NCBI RefSeq assembly: GCF_000478685.1
Contig: NZ_AMSD01000002.1
Location: 248,001-312,000, forward strand
Direction of reading: 5' to 3'
Origin: Candidatus Photodesmus katoptron Akat1
GTDB taxonomy: Bacteria > Pseudomonadota > Gammaproteobacteria > Enterobacterales > Vibrionaceae
DNA length: 64,000 nt
Shown here: one piece after another, positions 40,636-51,340 of the stretch
Layout of the letters: the number at the start of each line of letters is the position of its first letter
Numbering within the stretch: position 1 is the first letter of the stretch
The notes under the pieces: generated by a model
Database searches by the model: none
What the model saw: only the letters and a program-made list of their open reading frames with translations
What the model was told of the DNA's origin: nothing
Program-made: the position numbers and the translations under genes

Positions 40636-41697
40636 TTGGAATTTCTATTAAACTATAGCTTATTCTTAACTAAAATCATAACTATCGCTGTCATAATTTT
40701 TACTATTTTGCTTATAATTAAGGGAATGAATAACAAAAAAAATATAATGAAAGGGGAATTAGAAATTACTGACCTAACCGAACAATATAAACAAACTATC
40801 GAGCAACTAGAATCCCATCTTCATGATGAAATATTTATAAAAACTCGAAATAAAGTAAATAAGCAAAAAGAAAAAGAACAAGCTAAATTACTCAAGAAAA
40901 AAATAAAACAAAATACTAAAGAAAGGTGTTTTGATTTAAAACATGAAGCTCATTTATTTGTACTTGATTTTAATGGGAGTATTGATGCTAAGGAAGTTGA
41001 TTCGTTACGAGAAGAAGTAACAGCTATTTTAGCTGTAGCACAAAAAGGTGACGAAGTATTACTGAAATTAGAAACTAATGGAGGAACTATACCAGGATAC
41101 GGTTTAGCATCTTCTCAACTAAATCGAATTAAATCTTTTGGTCTACCTTTAACAATCTCAGTAGATAAAGTGGCAGCAAGCGGCGGTTATATGATGGCTT
41201 GCATTGCAGATAAAATTGTTTCAGCACCATTTTCTATTGTAGGTTCTATTGGTGTAATTGCTCAATTACCAAATTTTAATAAACTTCTCAAAAAGCATAA
41301 TATTGAATTTGAAGAATTAACTGCTGGTGAATATAAACGTACACTAACAATGTTTGGGAAAAATAATGAAAAAGCACGTAAAAAACTTAAAGAAGAACTA
41401 GAAGAAATGCACGTTCTATTTAAAAAATTTATCCATAAGAATCGCCCTGAATTAGATTTAGAAAAAGTGGCTACTGGAGAACATTGGTTTGGAATACAAG
41501 CAAAAGAGTTAGGCTTAGTTGATGAAATACAAACATCTGATGATTTAGTAACTAATGCTTGCAAAAATAAAACTGTATTACTAATACAGTTTACGAAGAA
41601 AAAAAGGTTTACAGATAAGCTTGCTAATATAACAGGAAAACTAGTGAATAGTGTCTTAACTCAATTAATAAACCGAAAACAAAACCCTATGATATAA
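40636..41697 (+). CDS. sohB: inner-membrane serine protease SohB (S49 family)
   Basis: Signal-peptide-peptidase-like protease acting at the periplasmic face. It starts with TTG at 40636 after a GAGGA ribosome site, giving MEFLLNYSLFLTKIITIAV, which aligns with E. coli MELLSEYGLFLAKI; 353 residues (E. coli 349). One membrane helix at about 10-30, a lysine-rich linker, catalytic S182 in DKVAASGGYMMA and general-base K234 in AGEYKRTL. Both catalytic residues are kept. Divergent from yciK; a stem-loop after the stop overlaps the end of the next gene. Confidence 0.95.
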   Translation: MEFLLNYSLFLTKIITIAVIIFTILLIIKGMNNKKNIMKGELEITDLTEQYKQTIEQLESHLHDEIFIKTRNKVNKQKEKEQAKLLKKKIKQNTKERCFDLKHEAHLFVLDFNGSIDAKEVDSLREEVTAILAVAQKGDEVLLKLETNGGTIPGYGLASSQLNRIKSFGLPLTISVDKVAASGGYMMACIADKIVSAPFSIVGSIGVIAQLPNFNKLLKKHNIEFEELTAGEYKRTLTMFGKNNEKARKKLKEELEEMHVLFKKFIHKNRPELDLEKVATGEHWFGIQAKELGLVDEIQTSDDLVTNACKNKTVLLIQFTKKKRFTDKLANITGKLVNSVLTQLINRKQNPMI

Positions 41698-41710
41698 TTA
41701 ATTTAAGTTT

Positions 41711-41761
41711 AAGCACCTCATTTCATTCTTTTTCTTTGGATATGGATAGGTGCTTGTTTTT
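41711..41761 (+). terminator. stem-loop terminator after sohB
   Basis: An 8-bp perfect stem (AAGCACCT at 41711-41718 with AGGTGCTT at 41748-41755) is followed by GTTTTT. The loop is long (29 bases) for an intrinsic terminator. The right half lies inside the last codons of the rhombosortase gene on the other strand, so two functions share the same bases. Confidence 0.5.
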
Positions 41762-42316
41762 AGCAAAAAATTCAATTGAAGAAAAAATCAAGCCTAAACT
41801 CAAACCTAAAAGGTGCGCTTCAACAGCTATATGAGCACCAATAATCCGACTAATTAATTCAGAAGCACCATAAATATACTCTAAAATTCCTTTAATAACT
41901 GAAAAAGAAACTAAAAACAATCCCTCCAAACAATTCCTAAAAGTTTTTTTTAACGAAAAATATCCAAATAATCCGTGCAAAAGACCAGAAAGACCAAAAT
42001 AGGTAGTCATACTAGTAAAAAAAATCAAACAAATGCCAATGGCTATGGACATTAGAAATACTAAAACAAATAATGAACTAACAAATAATGAACTAAATTC
42101 TTCTTTAAAGAGTCTATGGATTACCAATAAACCAAGCAGGTTCATCCCTAGATGAAAATAGTTGCTATGAATAAAATGTCCGGTTAAAATCCTCCACCAT
42201 TGGCCAAAGAAAATATGAGAGCGATTCCAAATAAAAACAGAGTGTAATGACTCAAATTGCAATCCTAAACATAAAATACCAAAAAATAATAGAAAAAAAG
42301 AAGAACTTTTGTGCAC
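41723..42316 (-). CDS. rrtA: rhombosortase (rhomboid-family protease for GlyGly-CTERM proteins)
   Basis: Intramembrane serine protease that cuts the GlyGly-CTERM anchor from exported proteins, many of them type II secretion substrates in Vibrio and relatives. The 197 residues form six hydrophobic helices with the rhomboid signatures: GHFIHSNYFHLGMNLLG (HxxxxHxxxN type), catalytic serine S110 in GLSGLLHG, and catalytic histidine H167 in VEAHLLGLSLG. Both catalytic residues are kept. It precedes a small outer-membrane barrel gene... on the same strand the barrel gene lies 21 bases upstream, so the two may be one transcript. Its survival suggests that at least one GlyGly-CTERM protein is still made; none is in this window. 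Confidence 0.87.
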   Translation of the reverse strand: MHKSSSFFLLFFGILCLGLQFESLHSVFIWNRSHIFFGQWWRILTGHFIHSNYFHLGMNLLGLLVIHRLFKEEFSSLFVSSLFVLVFLMSIAIGICLIFFTSMTTYFGLSGLLHGLFGYFSLKKTFRNCLEGLFLVSFSVIKGILEYIYGASELISRIIGAHIAVEAHLLGLSLGLIFSSIEFFAKNKHLSISKEKE

Positions 42317-42337
42317 AAAAATATTAAATGTAAACCA

Positions 42338-42844
42338 TTAAAAAATGTTAAAAGACGTAGTTAGTGCTAGATTACTCATAATAGTATTCTTGCCAAATGT
42401 ATATTCCATGTATTGACAACCAAATGAAATAGGAGTTTCTCTAACACGATACTCTACTCCAATACCATACATTAAATCACGAGACATAGAATCTCCTTGT
42501 TTCCAAGAATGAAGACCGCCCTTTGCAAACACTTGTACAGGGCCAAAATTTAGACTTGGTCTAAGCGCTACATACGTCGAATAGATTTTTTCTTTAACAT
42601 TATTTATTAAGGTAACTTTACCATGTTGAATATAACCCCCTTCTACCCCAAAAAAAGGAAGAATTCCAGTACCAACATAGGCCTCATATATTGGACCTTT
42701 CTGAGAAAGATGAAGTGTGTTTGCATTGCGATCTTCAACAAAAGCTTGACCAACTCCAATTCCTCCATAAATCCAAGAATCTGCAAAAGCTGATGATGTA
42801 GATAGAACTGCCGATGTTAATGTTAATGCTAATATTTTTTTCAT
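42338..42844 (-). CDS. small outer-membrane beta-barrel protein (OmpA/AcfA-like)
   Basis: A 168-residue exported protein: signal peptide MKKILALTLTSAVLSTSSAFA with cleavage after residue 21, then a run of alternating amphipathic strands (WIYGGIGVGQAFV, FGVEGGYIQHG, VFAKGGLHSWKQ, YGIGVEYRV) and a C-terminal strand ending in phenylalanine (LTTSFNIF), the mark of an eight-strand outer-membrane barrel. It resembles the OmpA-like/AcfA barrel proteins of Vibrio, but I cannot name the exact family. It lies between hrpA and the rhombosortase, 21 bases before the latter. Confidence 0.8.
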   Translation of the reverse strand: MKKILALTLTSAVLSTSSAFADSWIYGGIGVGQAFVEDRNANTLHLSQKGPIYEAYVGTGILPFFGVEGGYIQHGKVTLINNVKEKIYSTYVALRPSLNFGPVQVFAKGGLHSWKQGDSMSRDLMYGIGVEYRVRETPISFGCQYMEYTFGKNTIMSNLALTTSFNIF

Positions 42845-42859
42845 AAATACCTCGAATAT

Positions 42860-45800
42860 CTACTTAAATTTTAAATATAAATCTATTGCTTTCCTAACTT
42901 TTTTCTCTGATACTGAGGAAGCTGTTCCTAGATGTTGCGCGAAATAACTGACACGTAATTCTTCGAGCATCCAGCGTACTTTTTTAAGGTTATCGGAAAT
43001 ATCTATACTACTCGATATACTGTTTAATGTTTTTTTATGTTCCTTAGTAAGTAGTTCTAGCTTACTCATGTAAAAATTGTCCTTTTCTGGATTAATTTTT
43101 AATTTTTCTATTCGGACTTTAATTGCTTGAACATAACGTAAAATATCAGGTAACTTACGCCAACCATGTTTTGTTAAAAAACCATTGAAGATTAAACCAT
43201 CTAATTGATTTTTAATATCTAAAAAAGCGAGTGAATTAATAAAGTTAGAATCTTTTTTCAATGTTTCATTAATACTAAAAACACATCCAAGAATGCTTTC
43301 AGCTTGCTCAGCAATAAAAATAAATGTATCGCTTGACTTAATTCTAATGTAATTGATAATTGATTGGAAATCTAAAGCATTCCAAACTAAACCACCCTTT
43401 TCTTCAACCAGTTTATTAATTGTACAATTGATACAATCATCAACAATATAAAAAACCTCTCCATAAGATCTAAAGTATATACCTAATTTAAATTTATTCG
43501 GTAGATTCACGCTATGCTTTTTAAGTAAAGTAGATAAAGTTAGTAAAATCAAACGAAGTTGACCAGATTTCATTACTAAAGACTGTTTTTTTTGTGTTTC
43601 AAATAACCTAATTTCAACACTATCTTGGTTATCTACCAATGCAGGATAGGCTTTCACTATAAAATCTGAATGCTTTTTTTGAAAAACTGTTGGAAATGTA
43701 TTAAAATTCCAAGTATAAAGTTTTTTTTTCTGAAAATTATTCATAAACACCTTAGATAAAAGGTTTTGAATTTCTCCTGTTAAATTTTCTTTTAAATTAC
43801 AAAGATCTTTACTTACTTTTAATCTGATGTTTTTATCATCTAAAACGCAAAATTTTATTTTCAAATATTCTGGTATTTTTTTAAAATTCCAATCGTGATG
43901 TGATACCTGAATACCGATACATTTTAAATCTCTTTCTAAAGCTTCAAGTATTGTATGCTGCCCTGGTATTACTCGAACTAAAAAGTCATCGATATAGTTT
44001 GATATTGGAAAAAGATTTTGACGTAAATGCTTAGGTAGTGTTTTAATTAAGCTTGATATTAGCTCGCGCCTAAAACCTGGAATTTGCCAATCAAAACCTT
44101 CTGATTTGACTTGATTAAGAATAAATAGCGGTATATTTACCGTAATACCATCATCATCTTCACCCGGATTAAATTTATAACTTAATTTAAAACTTAAATC
44201 ATTTTGATGCCAAACATTAGGATAATCAGAAGCAATAAAGTCGCTTCTATCATTTCTAAACAACATTTGCTTTTTAAACTGGAGTAACTCACTATTATTT
44301 TTAATTGTTTTTTTCCACCAATCACTAAAGTGACGACCAGAAACAACTTCTTTTGCTACTCGTTGATCATAAAATTTAAATAACTGTGCATCACTAAGTA
44401 AAATATCACGACGACGTAATTTATGTTCAAGCGCTTCTATTTCTTGTCGAAGTTTCAAATTTTGTTTTAAGAATGTATGCTCAGCTTTCCAATTACCATC
44501 TACAAGTGCATTACGTAAAAAAATCTCACGACTCAACGATAAATCTATAGCACTATAATCAACTGGATTTCTAGATAGAATTGTTAACCCATAAAGCACT
44601 ACTTTCTCATAGGCCATAGCAACTTCGCCTTCTTTTGACCAATACGGTTCACTATAACTACGCCTAACTAGATGTTTTGCAATTTCTATAATCCATTTAG
44701 GCTGAATTTTAGCAACTATACGTCCCCAAAGTTTTGATGTTTCAAACAATTCAGCAGAGACAACCCATTTAGGTTGTCTCTTAAATATGGAAGATGCTGG
44801 AAAAATAGAAAATCTTATTTTTCTAACACCTTGATATTCATTTTTACTTCTATCCCTAATACCAATATATGATAAAAATCCAACCAAAATAGAACGATGT
44901 ATATTAGAATAACTACTTACTTCATCATTTAGTTTGAAATTTAACTTAATCATAATCTGCTGAAGTTTTAAGTATATATTTTGCCACTCTTGAACAAGAG
45001 AATAATTAATAAAGTTTTGTTTACATTGCTGACGAAATTGAGTGTTAGTTAATAATTTTTTTTGCTTCTGAATGTACTTCCACAAATTTATAAAAACTAA
45101 AAAATCGGAATCCTTATGAAGGAATCGACTATGCTTAACTTCAGATAATTTTTTTTGATCTAAAGGATATTCACGGGGATCTTGAGTGGATAATGCAGAG
45201 ACAATAATCATTACTTCTTTTAAACATGCATTCTTTGCAGCCTCTAACATTATACGAGCTAAACGCAGTTCGATTGGCAACTTGAGTAATTGATGACCGA
45301 CTGAAGTAAGAAGTATTTCTACATTACTATTATTCCATTTATTAGAACTGTTTTTCGATTTAATTGCACCAAGCTCTTCAAGTAATTGAATACCATCTCG
45401 AATATTCCGCTTATCTGGAAGTTCAATAAATGGAAATTCTTGAATATTTCCAAGATCTAATGCGACCATGCGGAGAATAACCGATGCTAAACTACTACGT
45501 AAAATTTCAGGAGTATTAAACTTTGAACGTAACTTAAAATTTTCCTCAGAATACAAACGAATGCAAATTCCATTTTCAATACGCCCGCAACGACCTTTTC
45601 GCTGATTTGCACTAGACTGAGATATTAATTCAACATGTAGACGATGAATTTTTCTGCGATAACTATAGCGTCTTACCCGCGCTGTACCTGGATCAATTAC
45701 GTACTTGATCCCTGGTACAGTTAAAGATGTTTCGGCAATATTAGTAGCTAATACAATGCGACGACATTGATATAATCGAAAAACATTACTTTGTTCATTT

Positions 45801-46792
45801 ATAGATAAACGTGCATATAAAGATAAAATCTTAATGTTATCTAAATTACGCCGAGCAAGCGCATTAGCAGTATCATGAATTTCACGTTCACCACTTAGAA
45901 AAATAAGGATATCGCCTTTCTTTTGACTATTACAAATCTCCTCTACAATTTCACAAATTGATTCCAGTTGTTTATTTTCGACGTTATTATTAGTACAAAG
46001 TGGACGATACTCTATTTCTACAGGATAAGTTGAACCTGATACTTCAATAATTGGCGCATTACTAAAATACGCAGAAAATCGCTCTACATCAATAGTTGCT
46101 GAGGTGACAATTATTCTTAATTCAGAACGGGTTAGGATCAGTTTTTTTAAATAACCAAGAATAAAATCAATATTTAAACTTCGTTCATGTGCTTCATCAA
46201 TGATCACAGCATCATATTGATTTAAAAACCGATCATGTTGAATTTCAGCTAAAAACATACCATCCGTCATTAATTTAACTAAAGTATATTGAGAAATTTT
46301 TTCGCTAAATCGAACTTTATAACCAACAGCTTCACCAAGTTTAGTTCCCATTTCTTCTGAAATTCGCTTTGCTACTGATTGAGCTGCTATACGACGTGGT
46401 TGAGTATGAGCAATTGAACCAAATTTCCCATAACCTAATTCTAGAAAGATTTTAGGCAATTGGGTCGTTTTACCAGAACCAGGTTCACCTGAGATAATAA
46501 CCACCTGATTTGATTTAATTGCTTTTGCAATATCATTTTTTTTTTGACTAACTGGTAATATTGCTGGGTAATTTATCGTTAAATTTATTCCAGTTCTTCG
46601 TTCAGCTTTAATATTTGACAGAGAAATATCAAGAGCTATTTTATTTAATACTTTATTACGTAATGTCTTTTGTCTGATTTTGCTTGCATCACTAATACGG
46701 TTAATTAAATCAAGCCGATCACATAGCATACACTGAGACAATACATTGCGTAATAAACCTTTTGCATCTATATCTAGCACTTTCCCTACCAT
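42860..46792 (-). CDS. hrpA: ATP-dependent RNA helicase HrpA (DEAH box)
   Basis: Large helicase that rescues stalled or collided ribosomes and processes mRNAs. The 1,310 residues (E. coli 1,300) contain Walker A SGEPGSGKTT at 101-110, the DEAH box at 199-202 (IIDEAHERSLN), SATIDVERF, the helicase C domain with NIAETSLTVPGIKYVIDPG and QRKGRCGRIENG, the ratchet/OB region and the long HrpA-only C-terminal part (EDDDGITVNIPLFILNQV, ending near HLGTASSVSEKKVRKAI). It is the longest gene in the window and is undamaged, so it is likely under selection. 15 bases separate it from the downstream barrel gene. Confidence 0.97.
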   Translation of the reverse strand: MVGKVLDIDAKGLLRNVLSQCMLCDRLDLINRISDASKIRQKTLRNKVLNKIALDISLSNIKAERRTGINLTINYPAILPVSQKKNDIAKAIKSNQVVIISGEPGSGKTTQLPKIFLELGYGKFGSIAHTQPRRIAAQSVAKRISEEMGTKLGEAVGYKVRFSEKISQYTLVKLMTDGMFLAEIQHDRFLNQYDAVIIDEAHERSLNIDFILGYLKKLILTRSELRIIVTSATIDVERFSAYFSNAPIIEVSGSTYPVEIEYRPLCTNNNVENKQLESICEIVEEICNSQKKGDILIFLSGEREIHDTANALARRNLDNIKILSLYARLSINEQSNVFRLYQCRRIVLATNIAETSLTVPGIKYVIDPGTARVRRYSYRRKIHRLHVELISQSSANQRKGRCGRIENGICIRLYSEENFKLRSKFNTPEILRSSLASVILRMVALDLGNIQEFPFIELPDKRNIRDGIQLLEELGAIKSKNSSNKWNNSNVEILLTSVGHQLLKLPIELRLARIMLEAAKNACLKEVMIIVSALSTQDPREYPLDQKKLSEVKHSRFLHKDSDFLVFINLWKYIQKQKKLLTNTQFRQQCKQNFINYSLVQEWQNIYLKLQQIMIKLNFKLNDEVSSYSNIHRSILVGFLSYIGIRDRSKNEYQGVRKIRFSIFPASSIFKRQPKWVVSAELFETSKLWGRIVAKIQPKWIIEIAKHLVRRSYSEPYWSKEGEVAMAYEKVVLYGLTILSRNPVDYSAIDLSLSREIFLRNALVDGNWKAEHTFLKQNLKLRQEIEALEHKLRRRDILLSDAQLFKFYDQRVAKEVVSGRHFSDWWKKTIKNNSELLQFKKQMLFRNDRSDFIASDYPNVWHQNDLSFKLSYKFNPGEDDDGITVNIPLFILNQVKSEGFDWQIPGFRRELISSLIKTLPKHLRQNLFPISNYIDDFLVRVIPGQHTILEALERDLKCIGIQVSHHDWNFKKIPEYLKIKFCVLDDKNIRLKVSKDLCNLKENLTGEIQNLLSKVFMNNFQKKKLYTWNFNTFPTVFQKKHSDFIVKAYPALVDNQDSVEIRLFETQKKQSLVMKSGQLRLILLTLSTLLKKHSVNLPNKFKLGIYFRSYGEVFYIVDDCINCTINKLVEEKGGLVWNALDFQSIINYIRIKSSDTFIFIAEQAESILGCVFSINETLKKDSNFINSLAFLDIKNQLDGLIFNGFLTKHGWRKLPDILRYVQAIKVRIEKLKINPEKDNFYMSKLELLTKEHKKTLNSISSSIDISDNLKKVRWMLEELRVSYFAQHLGTASSVSEKKVRKAIDLYLKFK

Positions 46793-46942
46793 CTTCTTTA
46801 GAAATAAATAGATTTAAAATATAGTTATCAATAACAGAAATAATATGTTAAACACTGGAATTAACCTAACTCTAATTTAGTATGTTATTATTACACTCAA
46901 TTACACTGGCTAAGCTCCCATTCAGAATAAAGTAATAAATAT

Positions 46943-47764
46943 CTAAGTAAGATTTTCTAACTGAAACGTGGACCAAATCGGTGCATGATCAGATGGCTTA
47001 TTAATACCCCTAATCTCATAATCAATTCCAGAATCAATACATTTTATCGCTAATGAAGAAGTAGCTAAAATTGCATCTATGCGTAATCCTCTATTTTCAT
47101 CAAAACCATGAGAGCGATAATCAAACCAAGAATATTTGCCTGTCTCTTCAGGGTATAATTTACGAAATGTATCCTCGAATCCCCAATTTAAAACTGTTTT
47201 GAACCACTCTCGTTCTTCTGGTTGAAATGAACATTTACCAGTCTTTAACCAACGTTTACGATTTTTTTCACCAATACCAATATCAACATCCATATAACTG
47301 ATATTAATATCTCCTAAAATAATCAAGGATTCTTCATTGTTATGATAAACATTCAAGTAGCTCATCAAATCTTCAAAAAACTTACGTTTATAAGAATATT
47401 TAATTATGTTTGCGATATTATCTCCCTGAGGGAAATAACCATTTAAAATGGTTATTTCCCTATTTTTAGAATTTTTAAAGGTTGCTATAATCATGCGTTT
47501 TTGATGTTCTTTACTATCAGTAGGAAATCCTTTCCGAACTGATATGGGTTGACTTTTAGATAAAGTAGCAACACCATAATGACCTTTTTGCCCATGAAAA
47601 CAAACTGTATATCCCATGGATTCAATATCATTTTTAGGAAAGGCTTGATTATCTACTTTAATTTCCTGCAGTCCAATAATATCTGGTTGATGTTTATCAA
47701 TAATCGCTTGCAGCTCATGAAATCTAGCTCTCAATCCATTGATATTAAAGCTGACAATTTTCAT
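46943..47764 (-). CDS. xthA: exodeoxyribonuclease III
   Basis: Apurinic-site endonuclease and 3' exonuclease of base-excision repair. Start at 47764 (or the ATG just before it, 47767) after an AAGGGA site gives MKIVSFNINGLRARFHELQA and about 273 residues (E. coli 268); the frame is open about 49 codons further upstream but that region is not conserved. The EEP-fold residues are seen: N7, E34 in GLQEIKVD, GDINISYMDVDIG, the RKRWLKTGKCSF insert and NKPSDHAPIW with the catalytic aspartate-histidine pair. Complete. Divergent from alaS. Confidence 0.96.
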   Translation of the reverse strand: MKIVSFNINGLRARFHELQAIIDKHQPDIIGLQEIKVDNQAFPKNDIESMGYTVCFHGQKGHYGVATLSKSQPISVRKGFPTDSKEHQKRMIIATFKNSKNREITILNGYFPQGDNIANIIKYSYKRKFFEDLMSYLNVYHNNEESLIILGDINISYMDVDIGIGEKNRKRWLKTGKCSFQPEEREWFKTVLNWGFEDTFRKLYPEETGKYSWFDYRSHGFDENRGLRIDAILATSSLAIKCIDSGIDYEIRGINKPSDHAPIWSTFQLENLT

Positions 47765-48011
47765 CATATTTAATCCCTTAATTAAAATTTTTAATATATA
47801 GATGCACAATAAATTTAATATGTCTGTATTATTTAAATTAGAAATATTTTTTACAACCAGTAGTAAAGTTAAATAAATATTCATTTTTTGGGTAAAATAA
47901 ATCCAAAACAATTTGGAAATTTTTTAACATCAACATCATCTTAGTAGAATCTAAAACCAACTTAGATATACAATATAAGAAATTTTATCGAACTATTTAA
48001 TGGGAAACAAC

Positions 48012-50597
48012 ATGTACATGAGCACTGATGAAGTTCGTAAAACCTTCCTTAAATTCTTTGAAAAAAAAGGACATAAAATTATAGATAGTTCCTCATTAGT
48101 TCCAGATAATGACTCAACTTTATTATTTACTAATGCAGGTATGAATCAATTTAAAAATTATTTCTTAGGTCTAGAAATATCTCCATATACAAGAGCAACG
48201 ACAGCTCAACGTTGCGTACGTGCTGGAGGTAAACATAACGATCTAGAAAATGTAGGATTTACAGCTCGTCATCATACTTTTTTTGAAATGTTAGGAAATT
48301 TTAGCTTTGGAGACTATTTCAAGGAAGAAGCAATTTCTTATGCATGGGAATTTTTAACAAAAATTTTAAAACTTCCTAAAAATCGATTACTTGTTACTAC
48401 CTACGCAATAGATCATGAAACATTTGACATATGGAATAAAAAAATAGGCATACCTGAAAATTGTATTATTCGAATTGGTGACAAAAAAACTAACACCCTA
48501 TATGAATCAGATAATTTCTGGCAAATGGGAGATACTGGTCCTTGTGGTCCTTGCACTGAAATTTTTTACGATCATGGCCCAAATGTTTCAGGTGGTTTTC
48601 CTGGCACACCTGAACAGAATGGAGACCGTTTTGTTGAGATCTGGAATAATGTCTTTATGCAATTTAATCGTTGTAAAAATGGAACTATGCAATCACTACC
48701 TAAACCTTCTGTTGATACTGGTATGGGAATTGAACGCATTTCTGCTATTATGCAAGGAGTCCAATCGAATTACGAAATTGATATTTTTCAAACACTGATT
48801 AAATCTACTGCTAAGATATTAAAATGTAATGATTTATCTAATTATTCATTACGCGTTATTTCTGATCATATTCGTTCTGCTTCATTCCTAATTCTTGATG
48901 GAGTAATCCCATCAAATGAAGGACGCGGTTACCTTCTAAGAAGAATTATTCGTCGTGCAGCTTGTCATGGTAATAAATTAGGTGTAGCAACTCCATTTCT
49001 TTATAAGTTAGTGCTTACATTATCAAATGTAATGAGTGGAATGACTACTAATCTAAAAAAACAACGTATTATTGTTGAAAAAACACTACGATCGGAAGAA
49101 GAAAACTTTACTCATACCTTGGAACGTGGAATGAGTATTCTAAATAGAACATTAAATAATATTAATGGACATATACTGGAAGGAGAAACAGTATTTAAAC
49201 TTTATGATACTTATGGGTTCCCGATTGATTTAACAGAAGATATTGCAAAAGAACGCCAAGTTAATATTGATAAAGAAGGTTTTGAAAAAGCAATGAAAGA
49301 ACAACGAAAACGTGCTAGGAAAGCATCCATGTTTCAAACTCCTTATAACAACAATATTAAATCTTATGTCAAAACGACATTTTGCGGCTATGAAACAACA
49401 TATAGTAATACCTCAATAGTTGCTATATTTTTAGGAGATAAAGAAATTGAGGTACTATCTACTAAAGATGAAGCAATTATTATTCTAGAAAAAACTCCAT
49501 TTTATGCAGAGTCAGGCGGTCAATGCGGTGATTCAGGTATATTAGAAAGCACATCTGGCATGTTTGATGTAAAAGATACAAAAAAACAGGGAGATATTAT
49601 TATACATCACGGAACTTTATGTAATGGTACATTGAATAAACATGATAAAGTAAAAACAAAAATAAATGTTCAACGAAGAAATACAATTGCTTTAAACCAT
49701 TCAGCAACACATTTATTGCATGCTACGCTACGAATGGTATTGGGTAATAATGTTGTTCAAAAAGGCTCATTAATAAAACCAAACAATCTACGTTTTGATT
49801 TTTCTTACCCTAAAGCATTAACTTATTCTCAATTAAAAGAAATTGAACGAACAATAAACATACAAATACGTGCTAATCATCTAATTAAAACAAATATTAT
49901 GGATATTGAAACCGCTAAACATAAGGGTGCCATAGCTTTATTTCATGAAAAATATAATAAAAAAGTCCGTGTACTATCTATGGGAAATTTTTCAATTGAA
50001 TTATGTGGTGGAATTCATACAAAGAATACTGGTGATATTGGATTATTTAAAATTATTTCTGAAAGTGGTATTTCGTCAGGCATTCGTCGTATTGAAGCAG
50101 TAACAGGCGAAGAAGCCTTAAATACTACTGAACACCAATATATGGCACTTAAAAATAAAATTAGCAAAAGCATAAATAAAACAAAAAATCTTGAAAAAGA
50201 AATACAACGACTACAATCTAAAATAGCTGCAATGATAACTGATAATTTAATTAGAGAAGTAAAAGAAATTTTTGGTGTTAAGGTGCTAATTGCAACACTT
50301 GAAGATATAGATAGTACAAATTTAAAATATGTAGTTAATAATGTTAAAAATAAGATTGGAAGTAGTATTATTCTTCTAGCAAATATAACGAGTAAAAATA
50401 TTATATTTATTTCCAGTGTTACAGAAGATATAACTTCGAAAATTACAGCTAATGAGCTAATTAATATAGTCGTCAAAAAAGTAGGAGGTAAAGGAGGAGG
50501 AAATTCTAATATGGCTCAGGGAGGAGGAGGAACTGATATACTAGCCTTACCAAAAGTTTTACGAACTATACAAATATGGTTAGAAACAAAACTATAG
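48012..50597 (+). CDS. alaS: alanyl-tRNA synthetase
   Basis: Class II synthetase with editing domain. I start at the ATG at 48012 ([19 protein letters not shown], the Vibrio form), which follows a GGGAA site; an ATG twelve bases upstream would put that site inside the gene. 861 residues. The catalytic core has [19 protein letters not shown] and [14 protein letters not shown]; the editing domain has the zinc site [10 protein letters not shown] and [15 protein letters not shown]; the C-Ala domain ends with [16 protein letters not shown]. All are intact. csrA and its tRNAs, usually next to alaS, lie about 29 kb away, so a rearrangement split this cluster. Confidence 0.97.
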   Translation: MYMSTDEVRKTFLKFFEKKGHKIIDSSSLVPDNDSTLLFTNAGMNQFKNYFLGLEISPYTRATTAQRCVRAGGKHNDLENVGFTARHHTFFEMLGNFSFGDYFKEEAISYAWEFLTKILKLPKNRLLVTTYAIDHETFDIWNKKIGIPENCIIRIGDKKTNTLYESDNFWQMGDTGPCGPCTEIFYDHGPNVSGGFPGTPEQNGDRFVEIWNNVFMQFNRCKNGTMQSLPKPSVDTGMGIERISAIMQGVQSNYEIDIFQTLIKSTAKILKCNDLSNYSLRVISDHIRSASFLILDGVIPSNEGRGYLLRRIIRRAACHGNKLGVATPFLYKLVLTLSNVMSGMTTNLKKQRIIVEKTLRSEEENFTHTLERGMSILNRTLNNINGHILEGETVFKLYDTYGFPIDLTEDIAKERQVNIDKEGFEKAMKEQRKRARKASMFQTPYNNNIKSYVKTTFCGYETTYSNTSIVAIFLGDKEIEVLSTKDEAIIILEKTPFYAESGGQCGDSGILESTSGMFDVKDTKKQGDIIIHHGTLCNGTLNKHDKVKTKINVQRRNTIALNHSATHLLHATLRMVLGNNVVQKGSLIKPNNLRFDFSYPKALTYSQLKEIERTINIQIRANHLIKTNIMDIETAKHKGAIALFHEKYNKKVRVLSMGNFSIELCGGIHTKNTGDIGLFKIISESGISSGIRRIEAVTGEEALNTTEHQYMALKNKISKSINKTKNLEKEIQRLQSKIAAMITDNLIREVKEIFGVKVLIATLEDIDSTNLKYVVNNVKNKIGSSIILLANITSKNIIFISSVTEDITSKITANELINIVVKKVGGKGGGNSNMAQGGGGTDILALPKVLRTIQIWLETKL

Positions 50598-51340
50598 CCT
50601 TTAAAATATCTCTATATTGCATATAATAGGCCTAAAAATAAACAATTGTGATTTATAACTAAGTAGTTATAAAACTCTAAATTATGCTCATTTTAAACGT
50701 AATGATTTTATTCTTATTGTTATTAATTTATAAAATGAGTAAGCTCAAGTTAAAATAAAAAAAGTAATACGATTGATTTTTTAAAAACAACTTTAAATCT
50801 AAGAAATTATACTACGCATATTAAATATGAAATCTATGTATGTATTCACCAAAAATTTTAATTAACTCAATTATTACATTGTCTTAACTCACGAAACTAA
50901 ACATTTTTTTTAAAAAACCAGATCTTGTTCACAAAAAACTGAATAACTATAAACTTCTATTTTATAGATTCAATAATAATATATATTACTGTAAAATCCA
51001 TGTTTTAAAGTTTTAAAATCTAAAAATAATATTTATTAGATTTTTTTTAGGATAAAACCCTAACTTAAAATATTTTTTTTTTTAGTATAATTGGTAAAAA
51101 ATTTATTTAATATTCTTTAAATAAGATAACATTATGATATTTAAAGATTTTTTTATTTTTATAATAAATTTATATTCTATTTGACAGGAGATAGGATCTT
51201 TTGCAATCTAGATCTGGATTTTGAAAACGGTAACGTTGTTCAAATTAGTGAAAGGGTTTAGTCGTTATCAAAAAAAACATATACAGGGAAGCATACATAT
51301 AGGCATCCCAATTTATCAAGAAAAAAGGCAGTGGATTATT
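50598..51340 (+). other. long gene-free region and probable 5' leader of the porin gene
   Basis: These 743 bases hold no convincing gene. The left part is very AT-rich and carries a perfect 9-bp palindrome (TTATAACTA-AG-TAGTTATAA, 50653-50672), possibly ending alaS transcription. The right part, about 51180-51340, is clearly richer in G+C and runs straight into the porin; the porin frame is open through it from 51221, but the signal peptide at 51341 shows that translation starts there. A TTGACA is at 51181-51186 without a good -10 partner. I read the last 120-160 bases as a structured mRNA leader, a common place for sRNA control of porins. Confidence 0.45.

Noticed and set aside
51221-51340. 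N-terminal 40-codon extension of the porin
   Set aside because: It would hide the signal peptide; the region is better read as mRNA leader.
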